Part shown: positions 1 through 9,921 of the stretch, piece after piece
Layout of the letters: each line of letters starts with the position of its first letter
Position numbering within the stretch: position 1 is the first letter of the stretch
Assembly (NCBI GenBank): GCA_028565635.1
Contig: JAOXYB010039196.1
Coordinates: forward strand, 1,807 to 13,268
Source: Phoronis ovalis
Taxonomy: Eukaryota; Phoronida; Phoronidae
Length of the DNA: 11,462 bases
Reading direction: 5' to 3'
Translations under genes and position numbers: made by a program
The notes under the pieces: generated by a model
What the model was told of the DNA's origin: nothing
Databases searched by the model: none
Seen by the model: the letters and a program-made list of their open reading frames with translations, nothing else

Positions 1-720
1 TGCTGCCACACTGATGGCAGTTAAGGGTACGGCAACATCAACTATTATACATCTGAGACACTAAAATCTAGATTAATAGATTTCTAAATTCCTCTGGCAA
101 TGTGTCAGCTGTGATACCCGCATACACCCAAGTACCTATATGCCTAGATTTCTATATCCTTCTGTACATACCACAAACAACATATCTACATTTAGAGGGT
201 CGACAATATACTTGACGTTTTCTTTGTTATACATATACGCCTCCGCATTTTTGAGTCAATCTGAGTTTAGTAAGAGTTAAACTATAATACACGGTGTCGT
301 AGAATGTCAAACTGAACTTTATGCATTTTCATACTTATACCTGTATGTGATACATTTTTATTGACATGTTACATGAAATAATTCATATGCTGGTGAAAGC
401 AGGTATTCATTTTTTACTAATCCAAGCGTACCAATAATTGTCTAAACCATTTACCAGAATAAATCAGGCTATATGTCAAAGCATCCTTTTTTGAGATATT
501 TTATTAACATATATATCCAAGGTTAAATTGCTTTACTATACTAAATACCGTAAATTTAATAATATTAAAAAGCATCTGCGCGTGTTTTTTTCATAACATG
601 CGGTTTCCGAGTACATCACTTAAACCGCGTAAACAGAGCTGTGTTCCTTTGCACCAGAACACTGCACTGTTATCAGCCTGTTGTAAAACTAAGGATTTAT
701 TTGCGTGTAGCCTGTAATCA
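1..720. other. AT-rich non-coding stretch
   Basis: No open frame worth reporting occurs on either strand. Two small palindromes are visible: CTGCCA/TGGCAG around a 6-base loop (3-20), and TTTAATA-A-TATTAAA (555-569). Arms this short are expected by chance in AT-rich DNA of this length. The stretch is best read as intergenic or intronic sequence with no recognisable content. Confidence 0.7.
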
Positions 721-996
721 TTACGAGGAACATAATTTTAATGAGAATAAAAACAAATTAGATTGATTTATGTTGTTATCTTTTATTAATATATATGCTT
801 GTGTATCCGTCACTATTCCATGATATATCGAATCCAATTCTATATAGACATAAAAGCACATGTTTTTCTGTAAACACATTTCGGCAACACGGGCTCTTGC
901 ATGCTTACTATAAACATACAAATCGGGCGCTCCAGCGAATAACTGATATCTGCCGGGGTTAAGGTCGTTGCTCTGGAACTCCTGTGAACATGGCAT
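721..996 (-). CDS. Weak candidate ORF or exon remnant, 91 codons, unknown product
   Basis: I do not recognise this product. The frame starts at an ATG (994-996) and is open for seven further codons upstream before a TAA. Its first 50 or so residues have an ordinary mixed composition (Pro, Gly, Ala, Arg, Asp, Glu, Gln, with stretches such as NPGRYQLFAGAPDLYVYSKH). The last 25 or so become Asn/Leu/Ser/Lys-rich, as random AT-rich DNA would give. The coding sequence near the start lies in a G+C-rich patch (54 of 110 bases at 901-1010), unlike its surroundings. On the minus strand a CACAG acceptor-like site follows the ATG, and a GTAAGC donor-like site sits about 75 bases further on, so a short exon or a decayed gene fragment is possible. 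No domain, signal peptide or membrane segment is evident. A chance frame is equally possible. Confidence 0.2.
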   Translation of the reverse strand: MPCSQEFQSNDLNPGRYQLFAGAPDLYVYSKHARARVAEMCLQKNMCFYVYIELDSIYHGIVTDTQAYILIKDNNINQSNLFLFSLKLCSS

Positions 997-1009
997 ATGT
1001 TCCCGGCAG
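950..1009. repeat. Nested GC-rich inverted repeat
   Basis: The outer arms are CTGCCGGG (950-957) and CCCGGCAG (1002-1009), a perfect 8-bp pair. Near the right arm lies a second palindrome, GAACAT-GGCAT-ATGTTC (986-1002), which shares one base with it. Eight GC-rich paired bases stand out in such an AT-rich region. They overlap the start of the weak ORF, so the repeat may simply reflect local base composition. No function can be assigned. Confidence 0.45.
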
Positions 1010-3000
1010 GCTATTAATTAATGTAATGTACTCAATTTTATATGTACCCCTTAATCTTGCTAACTTTCAGTCAACAATTATTATCATATGTCTATTATGT
1101 GATCCTATTAAAGGCATGGCATTACAATGATGGTTTATAAAACAATGCTAAATTTGAGTAAAAACCTTCGTACTAAAAAGACAAAGATCCGGAAAATCTG
1201 CATTAAAACGACAGTCCAATTGGAAAAAAAAAACAGCTATCCCCGGAAATCAATTCCTTTCAGCAATATATTGAATAGATACTGAAAATTCCCAATCTAC
1301 TAAATGGACAACTCAAGTACGCCAGAGTGCCTACAATTTGAAAGGGGATTCTTCTAATATTAAGGCACAAAAATTAGTAAAAAAAACTTAGGGAAACATA
1401 GGGTCTATAAATTAATAAACAAAATAGCTTTTGAAAAGCAAGAACAACGAAACCACAGCGTATACTAATTATATTAGAAATTATTTCTCCTTGGAGTAAT
1501 CAGACAAAACAAATCCGCGCAAACCGCAGTGAGTATGATGTTGTTAATGTGTAGTCATCATTCTTCGCTATATTCTGGGCACTGCTTAGATTTTTTTTGT
1601 TGATTTTCATGATTATGAATTAATTTCAACAATTCTTGATATATTTGGTATATTCATATTAGATCCGTCATTGAGCGGATATATACTCACGGATTATGGC
1701 CGGTATACTGATTTACTATCAATAACTAATATACGAAACAAGGAAGTCAATATATAATAAATAAATCACTCCACGGAGTAAGACTAATTGTTTTAAAATG
1801 GAAAGCTATGTATAGTGCTGAGTATCGTTTATATCAATAAATGGTGTGTATTTTCCGCTTATATTGATATATATTCATTAATATATATATCCGTCCTCAA
1901 AAAAGTCGGCACAGAACAATAATGCCTAATGGTCAATATATATCACACATTTAGGAGTAATTGGCTTTCATTGACTCATATTACTAAAGTGGTTCTTACA
2001 CGCATTATTGGATCATCCTTGGCAAGTTTATATTTCAGGCTATATTTTCGTACATTAAATTAAAAAAAAATATATAGTAATTGATATTCGAATCTTACTG
2101 AGCTTACCTTAGCGTCTGTTAATTATAACAAAACACAGCTCTTGAAAGTAATAGCGAATACCTGTACTAATAACTGTAGTCCCAAAGTAGTAATACTAAT
2201 AAATAAACACGCCTCACAACGGAAATTCAGATTTGTTTCACAGATACGGGTCATAAGCCGGTTTTACGGATTAATGATTTATATATTTATTATCTACGCA
2301 AAATGTATAAACTTATGTCATTGTCTGTAGAAATACTATACCAGTGGGTAATAATTCGGAAGAAAGCATTTTTTTTCAATGTGTTTACATAGTGTTTAAT
2401 ACAAAAGACAGGTTGGAATTTTTATAGTCAAATACGCTGGATTTAACATAAACAGCAGGTGAAAAGGTTGTGTTATTAATAAGCAATTATAGGTAATAAA
2501 AATACCTGAGCCTTGTACTGCATGCTAATTCCTTCTTTGTACACATCTAATTTAATTAAATGGATTATTTTTATAGACATTCTGCTATTTTTACGCTTTT
2601 GAAAATCTTTTCTGGGTTTTTGTCTTTATGGATACCGTTCTTAAAAATGAATCAAAAGAGAAATAAGAAATTGATAGTTTAGAAAGATCTATTTTAATAT
2701 CAATAATTTATTAATACCTATGCAATAGTAGGTGTGTTCTGGTTCATATACAAGATCGCTATCAGGTAAATAACACAAGCAATCACTACACAATGATATG
2801 CACACTGTTCCATATATTGATAACAGTCTTAGAAGCAATTCATTTCTCGCTATAATTATACTAATCCTGACTATCGTAAATTCTTAGAACTTTAACATGA
2901 ACTCTAAGAATACTGACACTGTAAGAAAGTTGGCAGCATTTTTATGTAACGCACTTACAGTTAAAGGTGCAAAACTATGGAAAATGCATGTTGGCTGTTG
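1010..3000. other. AT-rich non-coding stretch
   Basis: I see no gene here. The 62-codon frame at 2142-2330 (plus) starts at TTG, has AT-driven composition and is not credible. Small palindromes occur at 1768-1779 (ACTCC-AC-GGAGT) and 2550-2561 (ATTTAATTAAAT). Runs of alternating T and A are common, for example around 1865-1890. ATCCGTC follows TA-rich runs at about 805, 1670 and 1888, which may be chance. Confidence 0.65.
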
Positions 3001-5194
3001 CAAGGATAAATAATATGCTTGCCTGCTGAGCATATGAGTGACATGTGAACAGAACTTGTGTTTGTTTAGCTTGTTGTTTGTGTATTTTTGTACCAGGTTT
3101 AAAACAACTGTTTGTAAATAGCTTTAATTTGATTGTATCTCAAATACTATGTGCCTATTGCTATTTGCAAATACATATACATATATCAGGTACGTACGCT
3201 TTATATTGTTACTTCCGATATACAAGGGAGACCAGAGTGATATATTCTTTACTAAGGCCCAAACTACAAAGTGACAAAGGATAATTAAATCTAATTAAAA
3301 CTCCGTTTACTCTAATGTCACTAAACTATAACTAATTGATATAACTAATAAACTTATTTCAGCAACTTAATCAGTATTCAGAGCACGCTGTCGGCTCGAA
3401 ATAAGGTTTCATTAAAAAAATAGTCCGCAGTAAGTAACGTTTAGTCTAAGTTAAATTGTTTATTTATTTAAATATAGTCACGCAGTAGATATAAATATTG
3501 CCGAAATTGAGTTTATTTATGTTTCTGTCCCTAATTTTACTGTTATATGATAATGGTGAAATAAATAATCTGAAAAACTAGTTTTATTTTTTGTAAATTT
3601 ATAAGCTACAAGGTCTGTGTAGAGAATAGGTAATGTTGTTAAAAAAACATTGGTTTACTGTCAAACACATTTTCAAAATAAGTAATATGCAAATATGATT
3701 ATCAATGTGTGAAGTATTTAACCATCTTTTGCAGTTTAAGATGTCTAGCAATTTTAAAAATACGTCATATCACAAAAAAGAACATTGCTTACAAATCATC
3801 TTTATAACTGAATCACTATAAAGAAAATAGCAATCATACTGCTAGCACTATTATTAACCCATAATCCAGATAAAAGTACAACTTGTAAATATACCTGATA
3901 TCTCTCACGTCCAGCTCATCCTCACGGATTAAATGCTTCTACATTAATATGGACATAGCGATAAGTGCAATTAAAACGACAAATTGCTAGATATCTTCAG
4001 CAGCTTTAAAGTCGATATGCGGCGAAGGATTCTACTGCTAATTGACGCATCTTGAAACGTAAACATAAAATACCTTTTAACCTCCATGCGTTTCAAGTAA
4101 AATGTTTTACCTGCTTCGATCTTTAACCAGTACACAGTTTACTTAAAATAACACTCATTTACTCCATAGCGATGCTTTCAACTTTGCTCGCTTGGGAATT
4201 ATTTGTATATTTGTAATTTATGGTGTTTATTTAAAACATACCTGTGATGCAACACATCGCTCGTCAGCGGAGAATTTCAACCCGATTTCAACCTAACTTC
4301 TGTGTCAGTTAACATAGCCCATTAATGTAAATTATTTTTAAACTTTCTTGACTTGCTTAATACATATTAAGCTTTCCGGTAGGTAGTTTGTAATAAATAC
4401 AATAAATTGCTAGATTTTCCTATAACGCAGCGGATCAGTCTGTTGTAACTTAGACATATGCTTAAATGAGTTATCTCCACATTTATTTGTTGCATTTTCA
4501 ACACCATAAATCAAAAAACAAATCAGTTTAACTATCACTGCTTTAACATCTGACTCCATTTATTTTGTAGAATAAATAGTTTTTCGAAGAAGGTTAGACA
4601 TTCTTTAGAACTTTTAATTACTTACGAAAACAAAGTCAGTAAGTTTAATTTATATTCAGAAAACTCTAGAAATATAATTCGCAGAATCGCGAAGTTGACC
4701 GAATCCTATAACCGTTTGTTACCAGTACCTTATTTATCCAAATAGGGCGTCCTTCGAATAGTTACTGCCTAGTCAAGGGACATCACTAGAAACGGAGTAC
4801 TTTTTAAGGTAACAAAAATATTTAAAAATGTAGCCCTAATTGGAGCATTTACTAATAACCCCACTAGAATAGAAATAGCCTAAAAACCTTACAGATCTAT
4901 GCAGTAACATTTGGAACAAACATATTTATTGATTTCTCGCTATTACGATTTACATGCATGTTTCACTGTATTTAATAGACGCATGTCACGCTACTCCATT
5001 CACCCTATACTATTTTTTCAGATTAGACATGTGTTGCATATAAAACCGATTATTCTATATATTAATTTATAAGTGAATTGAGAATTGAGAATAATCTTTA
5101 TTTAACGTCGGTACATAATGAACAAAGAAACATAAGCCACGGAGTATCATAATTTCGAATTTTGAAGCTCTTGAAAATAGTTTTAAATATTCGA
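3001..5194. other. AT-rich non-coding stretch
   Basis: I see no gene here. The 79-codon frame at 3045-3284 begins at GTG and is Cys/Leu/Phe/Tyr-rich, as expected from T-rich DNA read by chance. One 9-bp inverted repeat, GATTATTCT (5048-5056) with AGAATAATC (5088-5096), encloses a two-copy GAATTGA tandem (5075-5088). Both are within chance expectation for this composition. Confidence 0.65.
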
Positions 5195-5334
5195 CCGTTT
5201 AGCCAAACGGCGTGAAGCAAGGGGATCCAGTTCGTATAGCAGGTTTGTACAACGCCCCGAAACTGAGACATGGTATATAGTCTGTGTTTATACTTACAAG
5301 TATACGCAACGTTGAACTATTGCCACACGCCGTT
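5195..5334. repeat. Cluster of nested short inverted repeats
   Basis: Three inverted repeats overlap. The first is a hairpin, CCGTTT-AGCC-AAACGG (5195-5210). The second is a 9-bp pair, AACGGCGTG (5206-5214) with CACGCCGTT (5326-5334). Between them lies TATACTT-AC-AAGTATA (5289-5304). The 9-bp arms are unusually GC-rich for the region. This could be the worn terminal repeat of a small fold-back element, but no target-site duplication is visible and chance cannot be excluded. Confidence 0.35.
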
Positions 5335-5580
5335 ATGTGATGATCAGACAGATAATAACTATTAAAACCCGCTTCAGTTTCTGGAGAAAAAGAGCGATGC
5401 TGCTGGCATTTAATTTATATTAAACGTGACATCTGAAATGTGATTATTACGATTTATTTCACACGATTTTGTATTAATAATCCATCTGTCATTATTATCC
5501 TTTGAACGTGAGATAAGCATCACCCGAATGTTTATTAAATCGTAACTCATCATACGTAGCCATTAATATTAGGACGGACA

Positions 5581-5737
5581 TTTTCCGGTGAATTTAACTA
5601 TGAAATATTTCGTAATTACTTCCTGCCATTAAACGCGAAATTTAAAACAATATTTTATCTTACTTTTTTTTTGTTTTCCAGCAAATTTAACTTAAAAATA
5701 TTTGATGTATATATACGTCCTGCCTTTATAAAACGCG
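5581..5737. repeat. Diverged direct duplication, period about 93 bp
   Basis: Copy A (5581-5637) and copy B (5674-5737) match along their length. The first 30 bases align without gaps at 24 identities, and four of the six differences are transitions. Next, TCCTGCC recurs at 5621-5627 and 5718-5724, and AAACGCG at 5631-5637 and 5731-5737. Only 4- and 3-bp indels separate these blocks. The order and spacing of three conserved blocks make chance unlikely. It is probably an old tandem duplication or two units of a decayed satellite. Sequence upstream of A and downstream of B does not clearly match. Confidence 0.7.
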
Positions 5738-6330
5738 TGCTCATACTATATATATACGAAACAATTCCTATTTTTTAAAATACTTGTGGATATGCATAAT
5801 CTCATAAAATATGTTTAGTTATTTCTTTCTCTGGATTAAGCTAAGACACACATGTTTTTTGTCTGCCTGCGCAACTACTCCTTTCACGCTTTTCTTCTTA
5901 CTAATAAACACGTATTGCAGAAGGGCATAGCGCGCATTAGATGGCGTTTGTCGTCTTGCAATATTTTCATATGTTGTGGACGTTACAAACATTGATTTGA
6001 AACATTCGGTTTTTGACCGAATTTAGCCGAGTGGATCCGGGATTTTTTTTGCATAAATAAGCTGAATTCATCTGGTGTTTGACTAAAATAAACCGGTTTT
6101 CCAAGACACGTAAAATTAGCAATCAGGTTTTTTAGCAAAAAAAAAACGTTAAGCAAACCGTTTTTTGGCAGAGAAAACTAGTTGAGAGGATCCGGCAAGA
6201 GTGATATTTTGGGAATATCTCGTACGTCAGCCCTTCGTGTATACCATAGTTTTAACACCTGTGAATTAAGTATTCTTTTATTGCAATTTTCGTATTTTTA
6301 CTAATTGCATTAACCAAACTGTTTTTGCAA
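5738..6330. other. AT-rich non-coding stretch with small hairpins
   Basis: No gene is visible. A hairpin ATTCGGT-TTTTG-ACCGAAT lies at 6004-6022. GAGTGGATCCGG (6029-6040) recurs with one mismatch as GAGAGGATCCGG (6184-6195). AAACCGGTTT and T6/A10 runs lie between them. These may be remnants of an old repeat but do not define an element. Confidence 0.4.
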
Positions 6331-6337
6331 GATACCC

Positions 6338-6612
6338 TTGATATACCCTTGATATACCCTTGATATACCTTTGATATACCTTTGATATACCCTTGATATA
6401 CCTTTGATATACCCTTGATATACCCTTGATATACCCTTGATATACCCTTGGTATACCTTTGATATACCCTTGATATACCCTTGATATACCCTTGATATAC
6501 CCTTGATATACCCTTGATATACCTTTGATATACCCTTGATATACCTTTGATATACCCTTGATATACCTTTGATATACCCTTGATATACCCTTGATATACC
6601 CTTGATATAGCC
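6338..6612. repeat. Minisatellite, 25 units of 11 bp
   Basis: The unit is TTGATATACC followed by C or T, repeated 25 times head to tail without an indel. Degenerate partial units flank it at about 6327-6337 and 6613-6618. Units 3, 4, 6, 11, 17, 19 and 21 end in T. Units 1-24 otherwise end in C, unit 11 also has GGTATA in place of GATATA, and unit 25 ends TAGCC. Because 11 is not divisible by 3 and the minus-strand unit holds no stop, all minus frames stay open across the array. Each frame reads the same cyclic 11-residue peptide (GYIKGISRVYQ, with K/R and G/R variants). The two frames of 116 and 129 codons here (6310-6660 and 6278-6667) start at GTG and are repeat artefacts, not genes. Confidence 0.98.
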
Positions 6613-6667
6613 TTGATCTTTTGTTGAACCTAAGATGCAAAGCGGATATGCAACGCACACAGACCAC

Positions 6668-7431
6668 GCCTAATTAACTTCATTAAAGTAAGATTATTGC
6701 ATTTGTTATATTGTTTCCTATTTTGGCCACCAGAGGGAAGTTTTATTAGATAGAAAAAAAAAGAGAAAATATTGTGAGCTACCGTAAAGGGTTCCGTTGT
6801 TCTCCCAATGGCGATATACGGGCCAAACAGATGCTTATAAAAGTATAAAAGTTTTATTGGTTAAGTTAAAATAATTAAAAAAATCAGTTAAATATATATT
6901 TAAGCATCTCTCAGTCAAGTGCTATCTAGTTTCATCTCCAACGCACTCCATAAGTTCTCTTTACATCTCGACCACTTTTTTAATATTCTTCTATCACATC
7001 TAACCGTTACAGAGTCAAACTTTCTCCACATTTATACATGGTCCTGATGAAACCGAGGCGCGCTGCTGATAACAGTTGTTCTAGGCCATTGCCCATAGTA
7101 AGAAATATGAGTTTGTAAATCCATTCTTTATTATTTAAATTTAAAAATATGAAGCAAATGTGAGATTGCTAATGTGACGGTATCAACAAATGACGTTAAA
7201 CGCGAACAGTTTAAAAAAATTATTATTAACCAACTATAATCAAAGACAGAAGTTTATTAACAATGAATTCATCAAAAATATGTCATCGATCATAGAATAA
7301 AGAAGATCAAGCGGAAAAAAAACGTCAAAACAAATTTACAGATCATTTTTTCATTGATGCAATTGAATTACCTTTTCATCAAAGTCATCTGGTACATAAT
7401 GCTGTATGTACAGGATTTCGGCTTGGCTTTA
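6668..7431. other. AT-rich non-coding stretch
   Basis: No gene or RNA is supported. A 9-bp inverted repeat, AGATGCTTA (6829-6837) with TAAGCATCT (6901-6909), encloses an AT-rich segment of 63 bases and is near chance level. CTGATGA at 7044-7050 recalls a hammerhead core, but the matching GAAA core and stems are absent. Confidence 0.6.
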
Positions 7432-7447
7432 TTCTCTTTATTCTCTT

Positions 7448-7486
7448 CTAGGATATATAAAACTCTTAGAGTTTTATATATCCTAG
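7448..7486. repeat. Perfect 39-bp palindrome flanked by 7-bp direct repeats
   Basis: The left arm CTAGGATATATAAAACTCT (7448-7466) is the exact reverse complement of 7468-7486, around a single central T (7467). That gives 19 uninterrupted pairs. TTCTCTT lies immediately outside both ends (7441-7447 and 7487-7493), which is the pattern of a target-site duplication around an insertion. A third TTCTCTT at 7432-7438 shows the site is itself a 9-bp tandem (TTTATTCTC), so slippage could mimic the duplication. The palindrome interrupts an unconvincing 96-codon TTG-started frame (7354-7644). Possible origins are a minimal fold-back or MITE remnant, a palindromic repair product or an assembly artefact. 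Confidence 0.9.
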
Positions 7487-7493
7487 TTCTCTT

Positions 7494-8455
7494 ATTAAAA
7501 GTAACACATGGTTACATAATTTTTCCGGTAGTTAAAATATATAATATCCGAGAGCTATGGAGATTTTACATAACCTTCTCGATACAGCGTGGCCCCTGGA
7601 GCTTTTTAATTACTGAAATTTCTTTCCTAAAATTCGATATCTAGATTATGCGTAATGTGTGCAGTTATGTCTGTAGAAGGAAAAACCTAAAGTTATTAAA
7701 GCAATCAAATATATAACGAATTCCAAGTTAAGGATATTAACTATTATTGACCAAACTAACGTTATAAATATATTAAGCTAAGTTCCTCAAAAAGGAGGCT
7801 ACTTGCACGCCTATTGCAGACGAGGGCAAATATGAAGCAAACCTACCAACTAATAAACCACGAAGAGAGTAAAATGCACATGCACTTCTAAGAAAACCTG
7901 CCGTAATAATTATTAGCACGTGCACGCCTACGTCAAGGTAATTTCTGATCAAAAATGCTTCTTGTTAAAGGCACTATAATTATCACAGGTATAATTGTTT
8001 TCACATCTTTTTGCGCCTACTAATTCCTATCGATCATACTGTATTTAGTAGCATTTCCCCCCAAATTCAGAAATAATTGTATTAAAATAATAGTTATATA
8101 TTACTTATAGTTACTGGATAACAATCTACATTCACACCCAATTATCAGCTATCACGCCTCGCTGTGTGAATCAGTTTCGTAAACAAAGTATATATACCTA
8201 GACATACTTTGGTATGTGGTTAACGGCCAGCGGCATCACCTGTAATGATTGGTAAATTCTCAAATTAGGAATTTTGTTGAATAATGATGGCTACATTTAG
8301 TTATTGAAATATGTACAGCAGCTGTCACAAAGTATTATGGCCCTGAGGGCACTTGTCAAAAACTTGGTGGTGGTGTGAGACGCACGTACGATAGCAGACT
8401 AGGATATAAAACCATGACCCGGACCATGATTGTAAAAGTTTACGGGTTAATCGTA
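7494..8455. other. AT-rich non-coding stretch
   Basis: No gene is visible. Two overlapping, mutually exclusive small hairpins occur at 8184-8217: CAAAGTAT with ATACTTTG, and ACATAC with GTATGT. ACCATGA is repeated at 8411-8417 and 8423-8429. CTAGGATATAAAAC (8399-8412) resembles the arm of the 39-bp palindrome minus two bases. None of these exceeds chance clearly. Confidence 0.6.
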
Positions 8456-8469
8456 CCCCCCCCCGCCCC
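8456..8469. repeat. Poly-C tract
   Basis: Nine C, one G and four C in a row, in otherwise AT-rich DNA. It is a simple homopolymer-type microsatellite that is prone to length change. Confidence 0.9.
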
Positions 8470-9921
8470 GTAATTTAGTTTGCAAGAAATTAAAAGCAAT
8501 ATTAGCGCATCATGGCCTTTAACCTTGCCCTCTTAGATATATACACTATTCTTGGTGGCGTAATGATTACGGACTCGGACGTTACATAATTCCTCGAAAA
8601 TTAATGATACAAACAATAACACTGTTTTCTTTGCGCGCAATCAAACTGCAATCGTTTACATAGTACGTGGAATTAAGGTAGCATCTGTGTTCGCGGCCGT
8701 TGCACCGGCAAGCGCAAGTAGATAGGGTTTATTTTATTGAATGTATTATGGCTCTATTTACGGCAACGCCAACATCTTGCACTCTTTTTTACCTCTGACA
8801 GTTCATACGGTTTAGCACTTACTAGAAATATCCGGACTACACCAGCTGAGCACATTTTCTCCCACTAATGAAGTCACAACGTTTTCTATCTTGAAAACTT
8901 AATTAGAAGATTTTTTTTTTCGTTTATAATTACCTTTGGCACATTCGACCTTTTGTCCCGAAATGTTTGCGGTCATTTACCACCTGTGCTCTACAGATTA
9001 AGACAATTTCCTCTGTAGGTACACTAATGAATCTAACCTCAAATTATTCCTCTGAACATTCATGACAAGATATTTTTACATTTAGTTTCACCTGCGTGTG
9101 GTTCGATATTTTTAACTTCATTCGTGTCAAACCTGAAATCGTTAATTTCTTTACTTCCGTATATCATCTGCTTATTGTATTGCTTGACTCTGTACGAACT
9201 AATAAACTCGTTTTCTTTCAAGTTCTATTGTAAAAACACGTGATGTCCAGCGTTGAAGTTACTCTAGGAAGTATAATTATGACCGATACGTTTTCCGATT
9301 TTATAGACATATATCATGCCATTAATAATGCGAAATTATAAAAATGATATCCTCAAATTTGACTTGTCAATGCACGTACCATGCCCTTTAAGTTTGCATA
9401 AGCGTGTTTGTCATACTAAGAAGTACAGATCTCAACCCTAATAATCATGCAAGAAATAGCCGCTAATAAACTCACTAACTAATATCAATAACTTTGAAAT
9501 TATTTAGTCCGCTAAAAGACCGTAAGACCATTTCCTGATATTTGTATAATTTATGATGATAAAAAAGTATAGAAATCGCAATAGGATTCTAGAGTGATAA
9601 TTATCAGACATCATTTAAAACGTATCTGTATGACGGTATCAGATGGTGAAAAATGCACCCTTTGGCAGACCTACATTCTAAAAACAACCCCCTATTTGCC
9701 AATATGTTTCTAAAAATATTCCCTTAACGGGGAACGCACGTTACGTGCCTGAATGAAAAAGAGGACCCCTTTTCACTCGATTTTTCGTTCGCGTATGTGG
9801 ACTATATTTACCTACATTTTAGTAAAACACCTTTTATTAATTTAATTTCAGGAGCAGAGAGAACATTGCCGCACACTTATTGTACCTCACATCTTTATCG
9901 GGGTAAGCTTTTCTGGTAATA
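8470..9921. other. Non-coding stretch, slightly less AT-rich
   Basis: No gene is visible. Small CpG-containing G+C-rich patches occur at about 8692-8716 and 9721-9760. A 13-bp palindrome, GCACGT-T-ACGTGC, lies at 9736-9748. The segment of about 9640-9790 contains C-rich runs and differs in texture from its flanks. It could be an unrecognised dispersed-repeat fragment, but I cannot identify it. Confidence 0.5.
9736..9748. repeat. 13-bp palindrome GCACGT-T-ACGTGC
   Basis: Perfect 6-bp arms flank a central T, so ACGTG is presented on both strands. ACGTG is the core recognised by animal bHLH-PAS factors such as HIF. With no gene nearby to regulate, a regulatory role is only speculation. Confidence 0.6.

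Noticed and set aside
2142-2330. 62-codon plus-strand frame
   Set aside because: TTG start and AT-driven composition, with no domain. Frames of this size are expected by chance.
3045-3284. 79-codon Cys-rich plus-strand frame, considered as a secreted peptide
   Set aside because: It starts at GTG. The Cys, Phe and Leu content follows from T/G-rich DNA, and no signal-peptide cleavage pattern or cysteine spacing is convincing.
6278-6667. Two overlapping minus-strand frames (129 and 116 codons) as repeat-protein genes
   Set aside because: Both are open only because the 11-bp repeat lacks stops on that strand. They start at GTG, have no ATG, and the protein is the same cyclic peptide in either frame.
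6829-6909. AGATGCTTA/TAAGCATCT as terminal repeats of an 81-bp MITE
   Set aside because: Only 9 bp match, no target-site duplication is clear, and inverted pairs of this size and spacing are expected by chance.
7044-7050. CTGATGA as a hammerhead ribozyme core, as found in Penelope-like elements
   Set aside because: The second core (GAAA) is not at a suitable distance and no stems I-III can be drawn.
7354-7644. 96-codon hydrophobic plus-strand frame, considered as a membrane protein
   Set aside because: It starts at TTG and is interrupted by the 39-bp palindrome. Hydrophobicity follows from T-rich codons.
8184-8217. Two mutually exclusive hairpins resembling a riboswitch-type toggle
   Set aside because: The arms are only 6-8 bp and AT-rich. 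Several such pairs are expected by chance, and no gene follows.
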